Below, piece after piece: positions 24,497-37,237 of a stretch of 64,000 nt of DNA (positions are counted from its first letter, which is position 1; each line of letters begins with the position of its first letter). Position numbers and translations under genes: made by a program. The notes under the pieces are model-generated. The model had not been told where the DNA came from and did no database searches. It saw only the letters and a program-made list of their open reading frames with translations. This DNA comes from Ophryocystis elektroscirrha (lineage: Eukaryota; Apicomplexa; Conoidasida; Neogregarinorida; Ophryocystidae), in the NCBI GenBank assembly GCA_030141585.1, contig JAQIFP010000003.1:124001-188000 (forward strand), in the 5' to 3' direction.

Positions 24497-27400
24497 ATGC
24501 CTTCTATTTGTAAAAAATTAATGGTAAAAGATTTTTTCACCCCTTATTTAATGCCTACAAATGAAATCAGAAATCAGAGTTTGAAGCAAGAAAGTTTAAA
24601 TCAAGAGGTCTATTCAAATGTCAAATATGATCCTGATTTGGATAGTCCTAAACCTTCGCCGAATTTAATGCCGGCGGTTTCCTTAGCTCTTTCTCGACTA
24701 TTGAAACTAAAAGATTCTTCGGCTTCTCTACAAGCAACTAAAAGGACAAATGAGTTTAAAACCAATCAACCTTTAGGATTCCATCAAGAACAGGATGTCA
24801 ATTTATCTACTGAACTTGGGCCGATAAAAATAAATCAAAATTATTCTTCATTCAAACAATTGGACCACGCCTCTGATGATGATTTGAATAATCAAAACAC
24901 AAATTATAGTAATGAATATTTACAATCAGCAAATAATGTGAACTCTAAAAATCAATCCAGCAGTAATTTACAGTCTCCTACATTCTCGAATAATCAATTT
25001 TCTCCACCATCAACTCAAAATCAAAACGCTTATTTATATATTCCATCTTTGACATCAAACACAAATGATGTTTCGGGGAATTCTCCGCCAGCGAATGGCA
25101 ATATAGAAAATGCTATAAATGCAGTGCAGTATACTCCTATAAGACAAGCAAATGTTTATCACAATAATAAAAACACTGTAAGTAAATCTTCAAACCGAAA
25201 AGGAAATGGACTTAACAATCAGTCACAAATAAATTACTCTTCACCTCTTTCACTTCATATAAACCAATTGTCTTCAATCTCTAAGTTTTCTGATCATCAA
25301 ATGTATGTCAATTCGTCTAATGCAAAAACTCTATCTCATGAATCTTTGCGAAATAGTAACCAAATTCAGGCTCACGAAAAGCAGATGTTTCAGAGATGTT
25401 TATCCAGTTCAAATTATTCTAACCATAATCCCAGATATTCGTCTGCAAAATATAAATGTTCTCCGTCAAGATTTTCTAGTAATCGTTACATTCAACAACA
25501 TTCACCAAAACATCATGCAGTTCAAACTAATCAAATTGAATCCTTTTTACAGTCTACTCAACAGCATAATCCACGTTATTACAATCGACAAAATAATCCA
25601 TTTTACGAGTCAATAAATAGTCATCAAAATACGTTTGATACAGCAAAAAAAAAAAATCTTTCAAATGCGCTCATTTTGATAGGCAATGATTATAAAGCAA
25701 ATATAACTCGTAGTATTATAAATGATTTATTAAACTGTCAGTCTCCTTCTACTGAACGAGTAAGCTCGAATATAAAACAAAAACTGACCCCACATGCTAA
25801 TTTGGAAAATATATCAAATAATATAACTAAAAATAATAATGATAGTAATCACTATTTTATAGATAATTCTATGCAGTTCAATGATCAATCAAATCTGAAA
25901 TGGTCGAAAGGAGAAAATGAGGTTTCAAGGAAAGCGCAAAATGATAACATCGCAGATCGTAAACCAAACAATACTAATAATTATTCTAGACAAAACAAGG
26001 GAAATAACCTTTCGGAATGCCACCCGAAATCTATGCACTTAGCTACCAATTCAAATATGAAGGAAAAAATGAATTTATCTAACAATGATGTTTCAAGCAA
26101 TTGGGCGAAACATAAAGAGTTCTCAAATCAAATGCATTTGAATTATAATAAATCAGATTTAAAATTTGCAAATCTACAAGTGTATAGCAAAAAAATTAAT
26201 GATCAGAAAAATCAGTCCTGTTGGCAAGATTTTCTAAATTCAACTAATTCTACGAAAAAAGTCGGCAGTCAAAATTTTACAAATGAAAAAGCTTATATGC
26301 ATCAGCACAATTTGCGGAATAACCCACGCAATTCCGAGCAGTATTCACGCACGCAAAAAAATAACTCTTATTACTTTTATGAAGATCAACAAAAACACAA
26401 CTACGATTTAACTAAGGAAAAAGAGAAGCAAAATAGCAGGGAATTTGTAACCAAGCAATCCAATGGTGCCCATGATTCTGGTTGTTTGGTTCAAAGCTAT
26501 TATGAAAAAAGTTCAAGAGCAGAAAAATACTCCAAAAATCGAGCAGAAAAAGCTTTAAATGATTTGGATAATAAATTAGATAATCAGGATAATTTTCAAA
26601 TATCTGCTGCGGAATCCCAAAAATCCAAATTAACAATGAAACAATCAAATAAAGATAAAGCTATGAACACGATCGATTATTCAATATTGACAATTGAGCC
26701 TCAACAAACCAAGCTAAACAATGAAACTAAACAATTCTCAAAACAGTATGATGAAAGTCAGCTGTCATCAAAACCAACCAGTGAAAAACCAAATTTAGAA
26801 CTCAACAGACCTTCAAACGATAAAATGTCTTTAAATCCAAAATGTATAGAGTCAAAGAAACTTCAAAAACCTCAAAGGCATTCGTCAAGAAATAAAGATT
26901 CTGCAACCCGGGTTTATTCTGAGCCGTGTATGACAAGGCATTCCAATGGATTATACTGCTTAAAGATGTTTGTTCGTCATCCTAACAAATCAAGATATTT
27001 GAGAATTTTACTCTCACCTCAACTGAAAAATCAAAGCAGATTTAGAAAGTTGTTTTTACAAAATAATAAAAATAACACAAAAAACATTTCGACAGATCAA
27101 AGAGATCAAGTTACACTATCGCCTTTAATCAAGTCATCCAAAGCCATGAACAAGTCTACATTATCTGGTGTTAGATGCCCGTTATCTTTACATTTGTACA
27201 ATCTTTTTCCTCCTCCTATTCTTTATTTTATGATGAGTGACAGCGTGTTGCAAGCTCTCTTGTCTCAAGTCACCCCTTCTTCTCGAGAACGCTATCTGAA
27301 AAACGAGATATTGGATTATCTCTCTCACTATTTAAGAAAATTGATGGGAGATTCAATACAACTTATCCCCATAGGCTCTACTGCATATGATGCTGACTCT

Positions 27401-30400
27401 ACATCTTCCGATCTAGATGTTGTAATTACTACAACATTTGAAGCCAATGGACTTTTTATTTTAGAAAATATTTCAGATTTAATATCCGTTGCTCAAAATT
27501 CTTCAAGTGAAAGAGGCCCACCACCATTTCTGTAAGTAATTTTAATAAAAATATTCGAAAAATTTGTTTTTCATTTCTAATTTTTAGTTGTTTTAAACAA
27601 GAACTTGTACAAAGCGCTCGTGTTCCGATACTTTTGTTAAAATCTCCATCTGGAATAGTATGTGATATATCCGTCAATACAAGTAATTCCATATGCCATA
27701 CAGAATTCTTTAAACGTGTTCTTAATGAAAAGCAATATCTCCGTCCCCTAATGCGTTTTATCAAATACTGGGTAAAAATAAGGCATTTACCTACAGCGAG
27801 AGAAGGTGGGCTTCCAAGCATAGTATGGATGTTATTATGTGTTTTCACTGCTCGATATGCTGAAGCTTGCTATAGTGAACGCACTTGGCAGTACTGCAAT
27901 ATGAATTTATTACATTTAAATTGTTTATCACATTTTGCTTCTGATTTTACAAGATGGATCTGGTCGCTTCGGTTGTCAAAACTACCTCCCGTAACATCTT
28001 GTACTGTTTTGCTGGGAGAATTTTTTTCGCGTTTATGTTCCCGTCAAGTATTATCTTGCACAATTTCTTTGGCTGCTGGTTTATCCATTCCTAAAGTCAC
28101 AGATGATGTAGCTCAGAAACTTCGAGAGCCTTCATCTCACATAGGTGTTTGGGACGAATTATTATCTGTAGAAGATCCTGCTAATTATGATACTACATTC
28201 TATCCAAATGCTTTGATCATTCCCCCGGAACATCTAATTACAAGATCTTTAGTTGCCCCAATGGTGCTCTCCAATGGAATACCTACTCAAGAATTCCGAG
28301 ATTTAGCTGCGAAAATTAGTGCTGCTACTTGGCTGGTGTATCAATATGAACTGAAACGTAGCTTTACACTCGTTGAAGAACTTATGCTTCGCTTGAACTA
28401 TTTTCAAGATAATGCTTATCCTCAGACTGTTGATGTGAGAAGTGAAATTACAGAAATAAATCAACTTTATACAACCTTGTACGAAACGTGTCATAAAAAA
28501 CGCTACCAAGTACCAGCGAATTTACCTGATTTAAACAACATAAAATGCGCCCAATGTCAAACAACTTTCAACGCAAATGATTCAAAAGGCAATAATCAAA
28601 ATATGGCAAAAACTTATCAAGCAAACGAAGACTTAATAGCTTTTGCTACCAAAGATGAGAAGGAAAAACTCAATTCATCAGAGGAAATTGTATGCTGTGA
28701 ATGTAAGAGTCATATTGGCTTTAAATCATCTACACAATTCGTTGATATAGCACTCGTTTTATTATCTGGTCGCCTTATACTTGTTGAACTGAATAAAATA
28801 TGCATGGACACTGCAGGTTGGTGGTCTACTGAGTTCTTAAGTAGAAGAGATATCAGGTAAATTTAAATTTTGTTTGTTGATCAACTATCATTTGCAGATC
28901 CGTTTTACATGGAACTCCAATGTACTGTGTTAAAATCCCTAGACAAGAGAATTCTCCTTACATTTCAACTAGCTTTGAGCAAAAATTATTCAGCAAAAGT
29001 GAACTAGCAAATACCCGCTGGATTGTTATATCTCCGAAATTGTTTGAAAACTTCACAAAATGGTTCAATTCTTCGAATTTACCGAAACGAACACTAGCTG
29101 AGTTATTAGAACTTAATTGTGAAAATGAAACTATAAATCTTCCTGAAAGTTTTGAGAAAATTGGATTTAATGCGTGTAATTTTGTGTGCACATTTAAAGG
29201 AGTTTTGGTACATACAGAATTTGGAAAATGCGTGGAGCTTCTTGAAAGTGACATATATGCTTTGAAAAACTACGTTAAACTAGCTAAATCAGCGCCTTAC
29301 TGGTATGACTCCTACGCTAATTTTTCTATGCCTGGTATGAGTTATTTAATAAAAAGTTTAAATAAATTATAGATTTACAGCCTCCTGTTTCTGAGTGCCG
29401 TCATTGTAAAGATAGAGGTATAGCTCTTCTCACTTTAAATACGGGCTTACCTCATGAACCCATAAGTCTTCTCAATTACGAAAAAATTCAACAAATTATT
29501 AAACCAGCTGAATCCTCTAGCTTAAATGAAGAAACTTTTTCTTATGTTTTCACAGAGTTATTCAAAGTCAGAATGTCTCCAGAAAAGCCCAAGTTTTCAC
29601 TTGAAACAAACGATTACAACAATACGCTTATTAGGAAAGAACAACTACGTCAAATGTCAGTGAAGAGTTTTGAGGATTTTGCTGCAACATGTGATATTAA
29701 ATGCGACAAGCCCCAAAACAATAACTTGAATGTTAAAAACAAGTTTTCTGATTTCAATGAAATCACGAATTTGAAAAAAATGGATCCAGGACTTAAACAT
29801 CTACTTAATAAAATTAATATATCAGTAAATAATCAGAGTCTGGAGTCTTCACGAATGAAATTTAAACCTAAAAATTTTCAATTACCATTAACTTCGCAAA
29901 ACGTAAAAAATCACAGTAAGAATTTTAATGAGTCTCAGCGCAATAACTTTTCAAATCTGACCTTGAACAAGTTTCACGTATTCAAGCAATTGGATTCTTT
30001 TGGATGTTCCACAAATTTATCGAAAGTGAGATACATACAATAGATACTAAAACTTTACCATAATATAGGTTTATTTATAGTAATTTTACTGTTTATATAA
30101 TAACTTTCATTTAGAATGGCGAAACTGCAATAAAATCTAGTGAGACAATTAATAACTCTCCCCCCAAGGCGAGCTTAAGGCGTAAAGTAAAACTACAAAA
30201 TAAACCAGAAGACAATGTAAATTCCAATAACCGCCGAGTCGATTTAATGACTGCAGCTGACTCAAATACTCATGCATTAATCTCAGAGCCACGGAACATT
30301 GATAAAACATATAACAATGAACAGAATGAAATTACAAAACCTAGTGTAAAAAATGCGAGACCAATCAATTGTGAAACTGGTAAATCAGATACTGTTCAAG

Positions 30401-30987
30401 CTTACATAATGGACCATGATGCATCTTCCACCCTTGCCGAGATTGTTCAGCAAAATGCATTTGTTCTCGCTCCTCAACAAAACATATTCGGTGCTTCGTC
30501 CGGAAATCAAAATTTTCCTATATATACAATACCGGCGAAAACATCTCCTTCCCATTTTCCACAGCATAAAGCTATGCCTTTTAATACAACATTTATTCCT
30601 AGTGAGCTTCATGCAGACCTCTCAAATAAACAGCAGCTTTTTAGTAATTCTCCTCCGAGCAACCGTTATTATTTATCATTAAAATCAGTGCCTATAGCTA
30701 CTGGACAACCCTTATGTAGCTCATTCGGTCATTTTAAATGTGCAGGCTCTATTATTGGAGCTCCTATCGCAACTCAAACCGCAATTCCATTGAGAGAGGC
30801 AGAGATGTATCAGCAATACATAGATCCAAGAAGATCTCCATCAAATTCTTTGGAAAATGCTTATGAAAATTTATCAGTAGGAAATTACCCAACTTCACCT
30901 AATTCTTCTTCTTTGTCTCATTCTGTCTACTCAATACCCAAGCAACAAATCGTTTTACCCCAAGAAATCAAAAACACTAAAATATAA
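24497..30987 (+). CDS. Large Cid1/TRF4-type nucleotidyltransferase (TUTase or non-canonical poly(A) polymerase) with long disordered arms
   Basis: About 1,970 residues. The first 900 or so are low-complexity, very rich in Asn, Ser, Gln and Lys. The catalytic domain begins near 27180: PIGSTAYDADSTSSDLDVVI carries the GS...DxD nucleotidyltransferase motif, and VCDISVNTSNS (27660), after a 55-nt intron, carries the third Asp. PLMRFIKYWVKIRHL and GGLPSIVWMLLCVF match the PAP-associated part. Downstream are Cys pairs CAQC...CCEC (28550-28700) and CRHC (29395), possibly zinc ligands. Introns are near 27534, 28857, 29334 and 30026-30114. A second disordered region runs to TAA 30985-30987. The enzyme should add U or A to RNA 3' ends; the nucleotide preference cannot be read here. 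Start Met 24497 is the first in a long open frame and is not otherwise supported. Confidence 0.82.
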
Positions 30988-31311
30988 TTTCATTATGTAA
31001 ATGATTTTGTATCATATTCCAAAATTGGTGCTTAGCAAACAATCCTCTTTTGATACAGAATTACATAAATATAATAAAATAACTTAATTATTTCAGTTGT
31101 ACAAGAATTCTTTCTGTGTAAGACGGTATTTCATAACCAGTTTATCATTAGTTCACATGAATAAATTAAAAAACCTAGATCTTTCAAATTAAGTAATTTA
31201 AAAAATATGTTTTACTTTAGACACAAATTAGACAGTGTTGATTGTTTTCAAACAAAAAAACCATAAAAAAATATTATTCTAATTTTGTTTAAAAATTAAA
31301 AAACATATTTT
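30988..31311. other. Convergent intergenic region
   Basis: 324 bp AT-rich between two convergent stop codons. Contains A/T runs consistent with 3' UTRs. No RNA gene recognised. Confidence 0.35.
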
Positions 31312-34300
31312 TTACAGCTTCCTTCTTTCTTTTAATGTGAACAAAAATTTAATGAGAGAAATTTCCATTAATTTGTAGATGGCAGTAAATGATACGGCGG
31401 TTAATATTATTAGAACATCCGATTGATTATAAAACATGATAGAAGCGCTAAAAATGGCAAAAGCAGTATAGTAAAATATTCTTATACACTGAAGCCAAAT
31501 TAATTTGCACGAACACTGAATTAATTTTATAACATCTTCAAGGCTGTAATATTTTATAGATTTAAGTTAAAATTACTTGTGACATATGACTGGCGTATTT
31601 TCAACACATAAACTCCATTTCCCCTTAAAAACGCAAATTATTTTTTGTGAATATATCGGATCAGAAAATGTTTCAAATAATTGTGCGTCATCCGTATACA
31701 AACAACTGAAAGTTCCTGTAATAAAGTTTGGAGTTAATTTTATGTTTAACCTTGTCTAGCCATGTATTTTTCAATAAAGCGAACAAGCTCTATTTTTGTT
31801 TTAAACGCAGGTATAATAGAATCATTAGGCAATTGAAAATTTTGGGCTATTTTATCACACTCTAGGGGTGGTGAAGACGACAGCAACAAAACATTCAACT
31901 TATTATCTTTCTACAGAATTAAGCAATTATATGAACGAATTGATTAACGATTCTTTTATTGATATGTCATTTGCCTTACCAAAATAGATGTTATAGCCAT
32001 TTTGCTTTTTTTTGGCACGTTTTTCTCCCATATTATAGCACCTAATTTATTTTAGCTGCAAAAGCTCACACCTATAACTTTTCCGGAAACTGTCAAAATG
32101 CAATGTGAGTAATCGAATTTTTGTGAATTATATATTTCTTCTTTTAAATTATGCCAATTGTCAGAGTCAACCATATCATTTAAATCAATCAATTTATTGC
32201 TATTTAACAAATTGTTTAAATTACCCACTGCACATTTCAAATAAGTTTCTTTGTTGGGATCGAAATACCAATTATTTGTCAAACATCCCGAACTTGATTC
32301 TAGCGTTTTTTCCACATCTAATATTTTATTTATTATAGCGTAATTACCTTGAGAACATATTTCAGTGTTTGAATAAAATTTGATAATTTCTTTTGGAACG
32401 CAGTTGATTAGAAAATTAGTTAGTTTAGTTCTGGGGTTATTAATTTCCAATTGATACAATACGTTCCAAAAAAATTGGTATAAACTTGAAAGTTCAATAA
32501 GTGGCTTTTTTTCGACATTGTTCGATATTTCTTGTGCATAATTGTCGACACTTATTGACGATATAATTGGTAATTCATTGCTTTTTACTATTTCTTCACA
32601 TACTTCTCTACAAATCAGAACCTTTTTAATTGAGTATCGTAATCCACATGCTGACTCCGAAACAATTACATTTTTTATTTTGTGAAAGCTTTTAAATTTA
32701 TTGTAATTGAATAAGCTTATCCCGTTTTGGCCAAGAAAACCAGCAATATAAGTTGTAAATGCAGTTGAAAAAGTAACTTAGTATTATTGAGAAACAAAAG
32801 ATTTACTTGTAAATTGCAATAGACCATTTAGAGAAGCAGCTGTAGCTGAAGTTAATGCGTGGCTTATAAAAAAAAAAATTGAACCCTAAATTATAATACA
32901 TTATCTGTACGTTTTTTTATCATATGAAAAACTAATCTTATGTAATATTTATTACTAATGTAATATAATTTAATTAATCTATTTTCTTATATTAAAATAC
33001 TTTATATCTCTAACATATATTCAAAAATTATTTTTTAATACAAAGTGTATTAAATCCGAGAAATTACTTTGTAAATTATTTATTTTATATAAAATTGAAT
33101 TATATTACCTCAATATTGTAATCAATTTGCTGATATATAAGAATTGTTTTTGTGAAAGAGATAATTATACCACTTATTAAGCAAATTGAATAAAACATCC
33201 TAACTTTATATAAATTTCAAAAACTCTAACAATTGAAACAACAAGTTTGATTCGATAATTGAATATGTCGATTTTTGGATCTTGTATAGCGCTGAATCCA
33301 AATTTAAATAACTAATCTGTAGCCCAGATAGAAACTAAAATTATTACGTCTTTAACTAAAACTTTTAATTCATTAGTTTTTACGCAAGAACCAGCCATAA
33401 CATAATCTCCTTTTATAACCATGAATGGTTTACTAGATCCATTAAGTAGCTTTGGTTCAGATATATAAGCGTTATTCTAAGATTATAATAATTAACAGAT
33501 ACAATCTCACCAAAGCAATTCCATCATAAACAAGATTTTCACCTTCTTTAACAATTAAAATATCATTTACGTGAACGAGATCTTTTGGGAAATTCTTTTC
33601 GTAGGTATTCTCTGTTTTGAGGCATACATTCTTTTCTCCATCACATAAAGAATGTATCATTTTCATTGGCTGAGTCATTTCTTTCACAGAGTATTCTCGT
33701 AAACACTATTCAATATTCAAAATAAATTATTCAAAGGAAATGATGTACAACTTTTTTTTTATAAGTTACCGTGATAAAAGTCATCAGTAAGCTCAGCCAT
33801 ACAGTCACAAAACTAATTTCTTTATCAAGATTAAATGCAAGATGACCATAAAATCTGGTGTGCTGGTCTAAAGCCATTAGCAATATAAAGCGTGTCCATA
33901 AAACAAAATGTAGAGCATTTATAACAAAGCATATCAATAAATCTGCTTGTAATGTTTTTGTTTTGAAAAATTTCTATAAACATGGTAGCAAGAATACATT
34001 ACTTACCTTGAAGTTATAGATCAGTCTTGATCTGTCATATAACATAAATGTAAGAATAGATAAGATTAATTGTACAACATCTGTTCCATTGATAGCGGTG
34101 TCAGAAACTTTCATTCTGTAGAAATTATATAACACTATCATTTACCTAGCAAAAAAATCTCCTGATGATAAAAATAGCAATGAAGTCAAGCTTGCCAAAA
34201 CCGTGCAAGACTAGAATTAAATATATTTGATTACTTACTTTTTTGTTCAAATTATAAATATTTTTTTTCGGAACAAATTCATGTTTCAGTGGCCTTAAGC

Positions 34301-35112
34301 GGCACTGAATTCCAATTTGCTCCATGTACCATAAAATGAATCTTGATCCAATAATTTGGGTTTCATAGTTTATCATCACAACATTATCTTCTTTGTATAA
34401 AAAGCATGTATATACACCATTAATCTGAATAGCTAATAGCAAAAATTAAAAGAATTACCGATAAAGCATGATTCATTAAAATATTCCAGGATATTTTTTC
34501 TTTTTGATTTTTATTAATCTCCAATATAATTTGAGCGGGTCTTAATTTATCATTATTGTCTGATCGTTCATCTTTTTTATAACATACGAATTTCCAAGAT
34601 AAAGGAGTATAACCATGTTTTATCAATTGATTGTACAATTTCTATATTATGACATATATATATAGTATGATATTATATACAAGTTACGTACATTAAATTT
34701 AATTATTGAATAATCCAGTACGACGAATATTGACTTATTTAATATGTCAGTTGAAACATCGACAATACCCGACGTGTTACACAAAATTGATTTTATTTTG
34801 TAGCTGTCAAACGAATTTTCTAAGTCTAATAATGAATTAAAATAACATCCTACAATCTATGGCAATATAAACAGCAACGATGTAAACGTCATAACTAGAC
34901 GTTCTTGGTACAACAGCTTTGGCTTCCTTAAATTTGTAATTATCTTGTCTCTCATTGTCACTGAGTACATTCAATTTGCTTGTTTCGGAAAAATTAGCTT
35001 CTACAAGTACATTTAAATAAATGTGTAGTTTACGAGTGCTGAGAGATGCCAGAGACAATGCTGAGTCTAACTTTAAATTGTTATAGTCTGTTTTTAATTC
35101 AACATAGGACAT
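31312..35112 (-). CDS. P1B (copper-type) ATPase homologue with all catalytic motifs replaced
   Basis: Multi-exon gene whose spliced product follows the P1B layout in order. Two HMA-like domains come first: one with VAVYIAIDYLENSF where GMxCxxC should be, followed by SGIVDVSTDILNKSIFVVL and LIKHGYTPL; the second with YMEQIGIQCRLRP. Membrane segments follow. The actuator domain has DILIVKEGENLVYDGIAL, then LLNGSSKPFMVIKGDYVMAGS with NGSS where TGES is expected (about 33440). An ALTSATAAS-like segment stands where CPCALGLATPTA is expected. GISLFNYNKFKSFHKIKNV leads into SESACGLRY in place of DKTGTLT (about 32635-32661). LLSSSPPLECDKIAQNF replaces the TGDN block and LYTDDAQLF replaces GDGxND (31675-31701). 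The C-terminal TM pair (LEDVIKLI...MFYNQSD...) aligns with the P1B end. Reading frames stay open across many introns, so this looks like a retained non-catalytic paralogue rather than simple decay. A stretch near 32850-33340 is hard to model. Confidence 0.68.
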
Positions 35113-36002
35113 TATGTGCTAAATATGAAACTTTAGAAAAATTGAATACTTTTCAACGTGCAAAAAAAAAATTGCCAGAAATAGTATAATATCTTCAAAG
35201 AATGTGTTTTTCTTATTACTCTTATAAGCATAGCTGCAAGGGATTGCATATACCGCATTAATCTGATTATACCAAGCGAATCATTTTAAAATCATCAAAA
35301 GATTTCATGCAAATATTATATCATTTTTTGGATTGATGATATAATATTTTCAAATAATGTTAATTTACTCTTATTAATAAAAAATGTATAAGTCTAAAGT
35401 TTTCAATTTTTGTATAGAATTTGGAATTTTATTTGAATATACTGATTTTTAATATACACGATGGAATCAGTGTCATTAAAAAGAATGCCTTTGAACTAAT
35501 GTCAACGAAATAATTTCGATCGGGGAAAAAAAAAAATAGTTCTTTAAAGTACGTTATAAACTAAGTTTTAATTAAGAGGATCAGGCTTTTGTACATTTGT
35601 GTTAATTTAATTACGAGATTGTAGTTTAATCTCAATCACTTCTTGCCTTTGTATATCAATACTATAATTTCAGACTCAAACGGTGCTTTACTTATTGATA
35701 TTTAGCACAAAAAAATTTTATATGCTAATCAAAAGCTAGTTAAAAATATTTGTATTATATATTAGATACTATTATGATTATTATACAACATAATAATTAT
35801 AACAGACTTTTATGTAAGATTACAAGAATAGTCATTATTTGATGTCACATTGCGATTGATCTAACTAGGAGTCTAAAAGGTGCATCATAGATTATTAAAC
35901 TGTACAATTTTTAGAGATTAAAATAATTTGCCACACACAGTAAGAACAGAATAGATTATTAAGAGACTTTTCACTGAATAGTCACAGTATTTTTTATCTA
36001 AA
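35113..36002. promoter_or_regulatory. Long divergent intergenic region
   Basis: 890 bp AT-rich between divergent genes. No ORF with coding character, tRNA or credible snoRNA found; presumed promoters only. Confidence 0.35.
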
Positions 36003-37237
36003 ATGGCTTCTTTTGAAATACTAGCCATACACACTCTTTTTATTACATGGATTTTATACACAGTTTCCCGATTACCGCCAAGTTCATTTTTCAGAAAAAG
36101 TAAGCTTGAGGGGTTTTTAAAATTGATCAGATAGAATATTTGTCCGTTCTTTATTGCTCATATTCCTGGCTTTAGAGGTAAGAACAAAAATAGTTGACTT
36201 TTTATAGTTGCGATTACCCGCTACTAATTATTACACACAATTAAGACTCCCAATAACAGCGTCCCCGTCTCAAATTTCTGCTCGCTACCGGCACATAACT
36301 AAAAATATCAGAGTGGTAAGTTAATTTTAAAAAACTACACAGACAATCATAATTAAAATTTGATCAGTTTAGCACAGCTTTAAATTGAATGTATATCATT
36401 GAAAGCTAAGTAACAAATTACTGATGAAACGACTAAAAAATTTGGTCTAAGTAATGAGTTGTGAATATATGTCAGATGTGTACAAATCCCTTTGAATATT
36501 GTAATTTAGTCTGCAGAGTTTGAGAATCAGTTCCAAAGTGAATTAGAACATCTCGACAAGATACATGAAGTTTTAAACAATGTTGAAACAAAACATATGT
36601 ATGACCACTTTGGCTTTATCTTTTCAAGTATTGCCCTATTCAATTATAGTTGAATAGATAATTCTAACATATTTAAAGATTTATCCGTATATGCAATTAT
36701 TCTTGGCGTAGCTAATCATTTGTTTCTCTTGACACTTGGTTATGCAGCAACTTTACCCAAAGAATTTTGTGCTTGTCGACAGGTAATTTCAATACTTTCG
36801 TTACTATAAAGCATTTGCTTGACATTGTTTTAACATGTTTACGTCTTGCGAGAGAAAAAAGCCTGAACTAATTGTGAGCAATATTTTAGATTATGAATAT
36901 TTGGTGTATCGTTTCATTTTGTTTGGAATTACACTGGAGAGTTTTCAATAGACCAATTTCTATTTTAAATGCTATTTTCAAATTAAACTTATTACCATTC
37001 GAAGAAATTGAATTGCTGCAAAGATGTTTTCCTTTTATATTGGGTATTTTTTTGGAAATAAGCTCAACTATATATGTTTCACAAAAGACAAACCTAGAAA
37101 AACTTTTAGAGTTTCTTATATCCACCAATATTGTCCTATCTAAACAATTAACTCAATTTACCACTCTCCAGCCTATATTACCAGAAGAATCTAATGATAA
37201 ATCAAACATTCCTAACAATGATGTAGTGACCAATTAA
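36003..37237 (+). CDS. Membrane protein with a degenerate J-domain (no HPD)
   Basis: Spliced from several exons. The N-terminal membrane segment is MASFEILAIHTLFITWILYT, and a second hydrophobic exon reads RSLLLIFLALE. A J-domain-like core follows: NYYTQLRLPITASPSQISAR YRHITKNIRV, then, after an intron of about 200 nt (36316-36510), SAEFENQFQ and LNNVETKHMYDHFGF. This mirrors DYYKxLGVxxxASxxxIRxAYR...RxxYDxFG, but HPD is absent (KNIRV), so it should not stimulate Hsp70 ATPase. Two further membrane segments follow (VYAIILGVANHLFLL, CFPFILGIFLEISSTIYV). The layout resembles a family of ER J-like proteins with flanking TM helices. The last exon junction near 36880-36960 is uncertain. TAA stop at 37237. 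Confidence 0.6.

Noticed and set aside
31312..35112. Calling the P-type ATPase relic an ordinary pseudogene
   Set aside because: Exons stay open and introns splice in frame from the N-terminus to the last TM pair; motif loss without stops fits a pseudoenzyme better.
35335..35450. TTGATGA...CTGA pair in an intergenic region
   Set aside because: Spacing over 100 nt, no C'/D', no rRNA-like guide recognised.
36425..36500. Possible box C/D snoRNA in the J-like gene intron (CTGATGA)
   Set aside because: No CUGA D box follows at usable distance; only a CAGA is present.
36886..37128. Antisense ORF of 80 codons opposite the J-like gene
   Set aside because: Shadow of the plus-strand coding exon, with no independent support.
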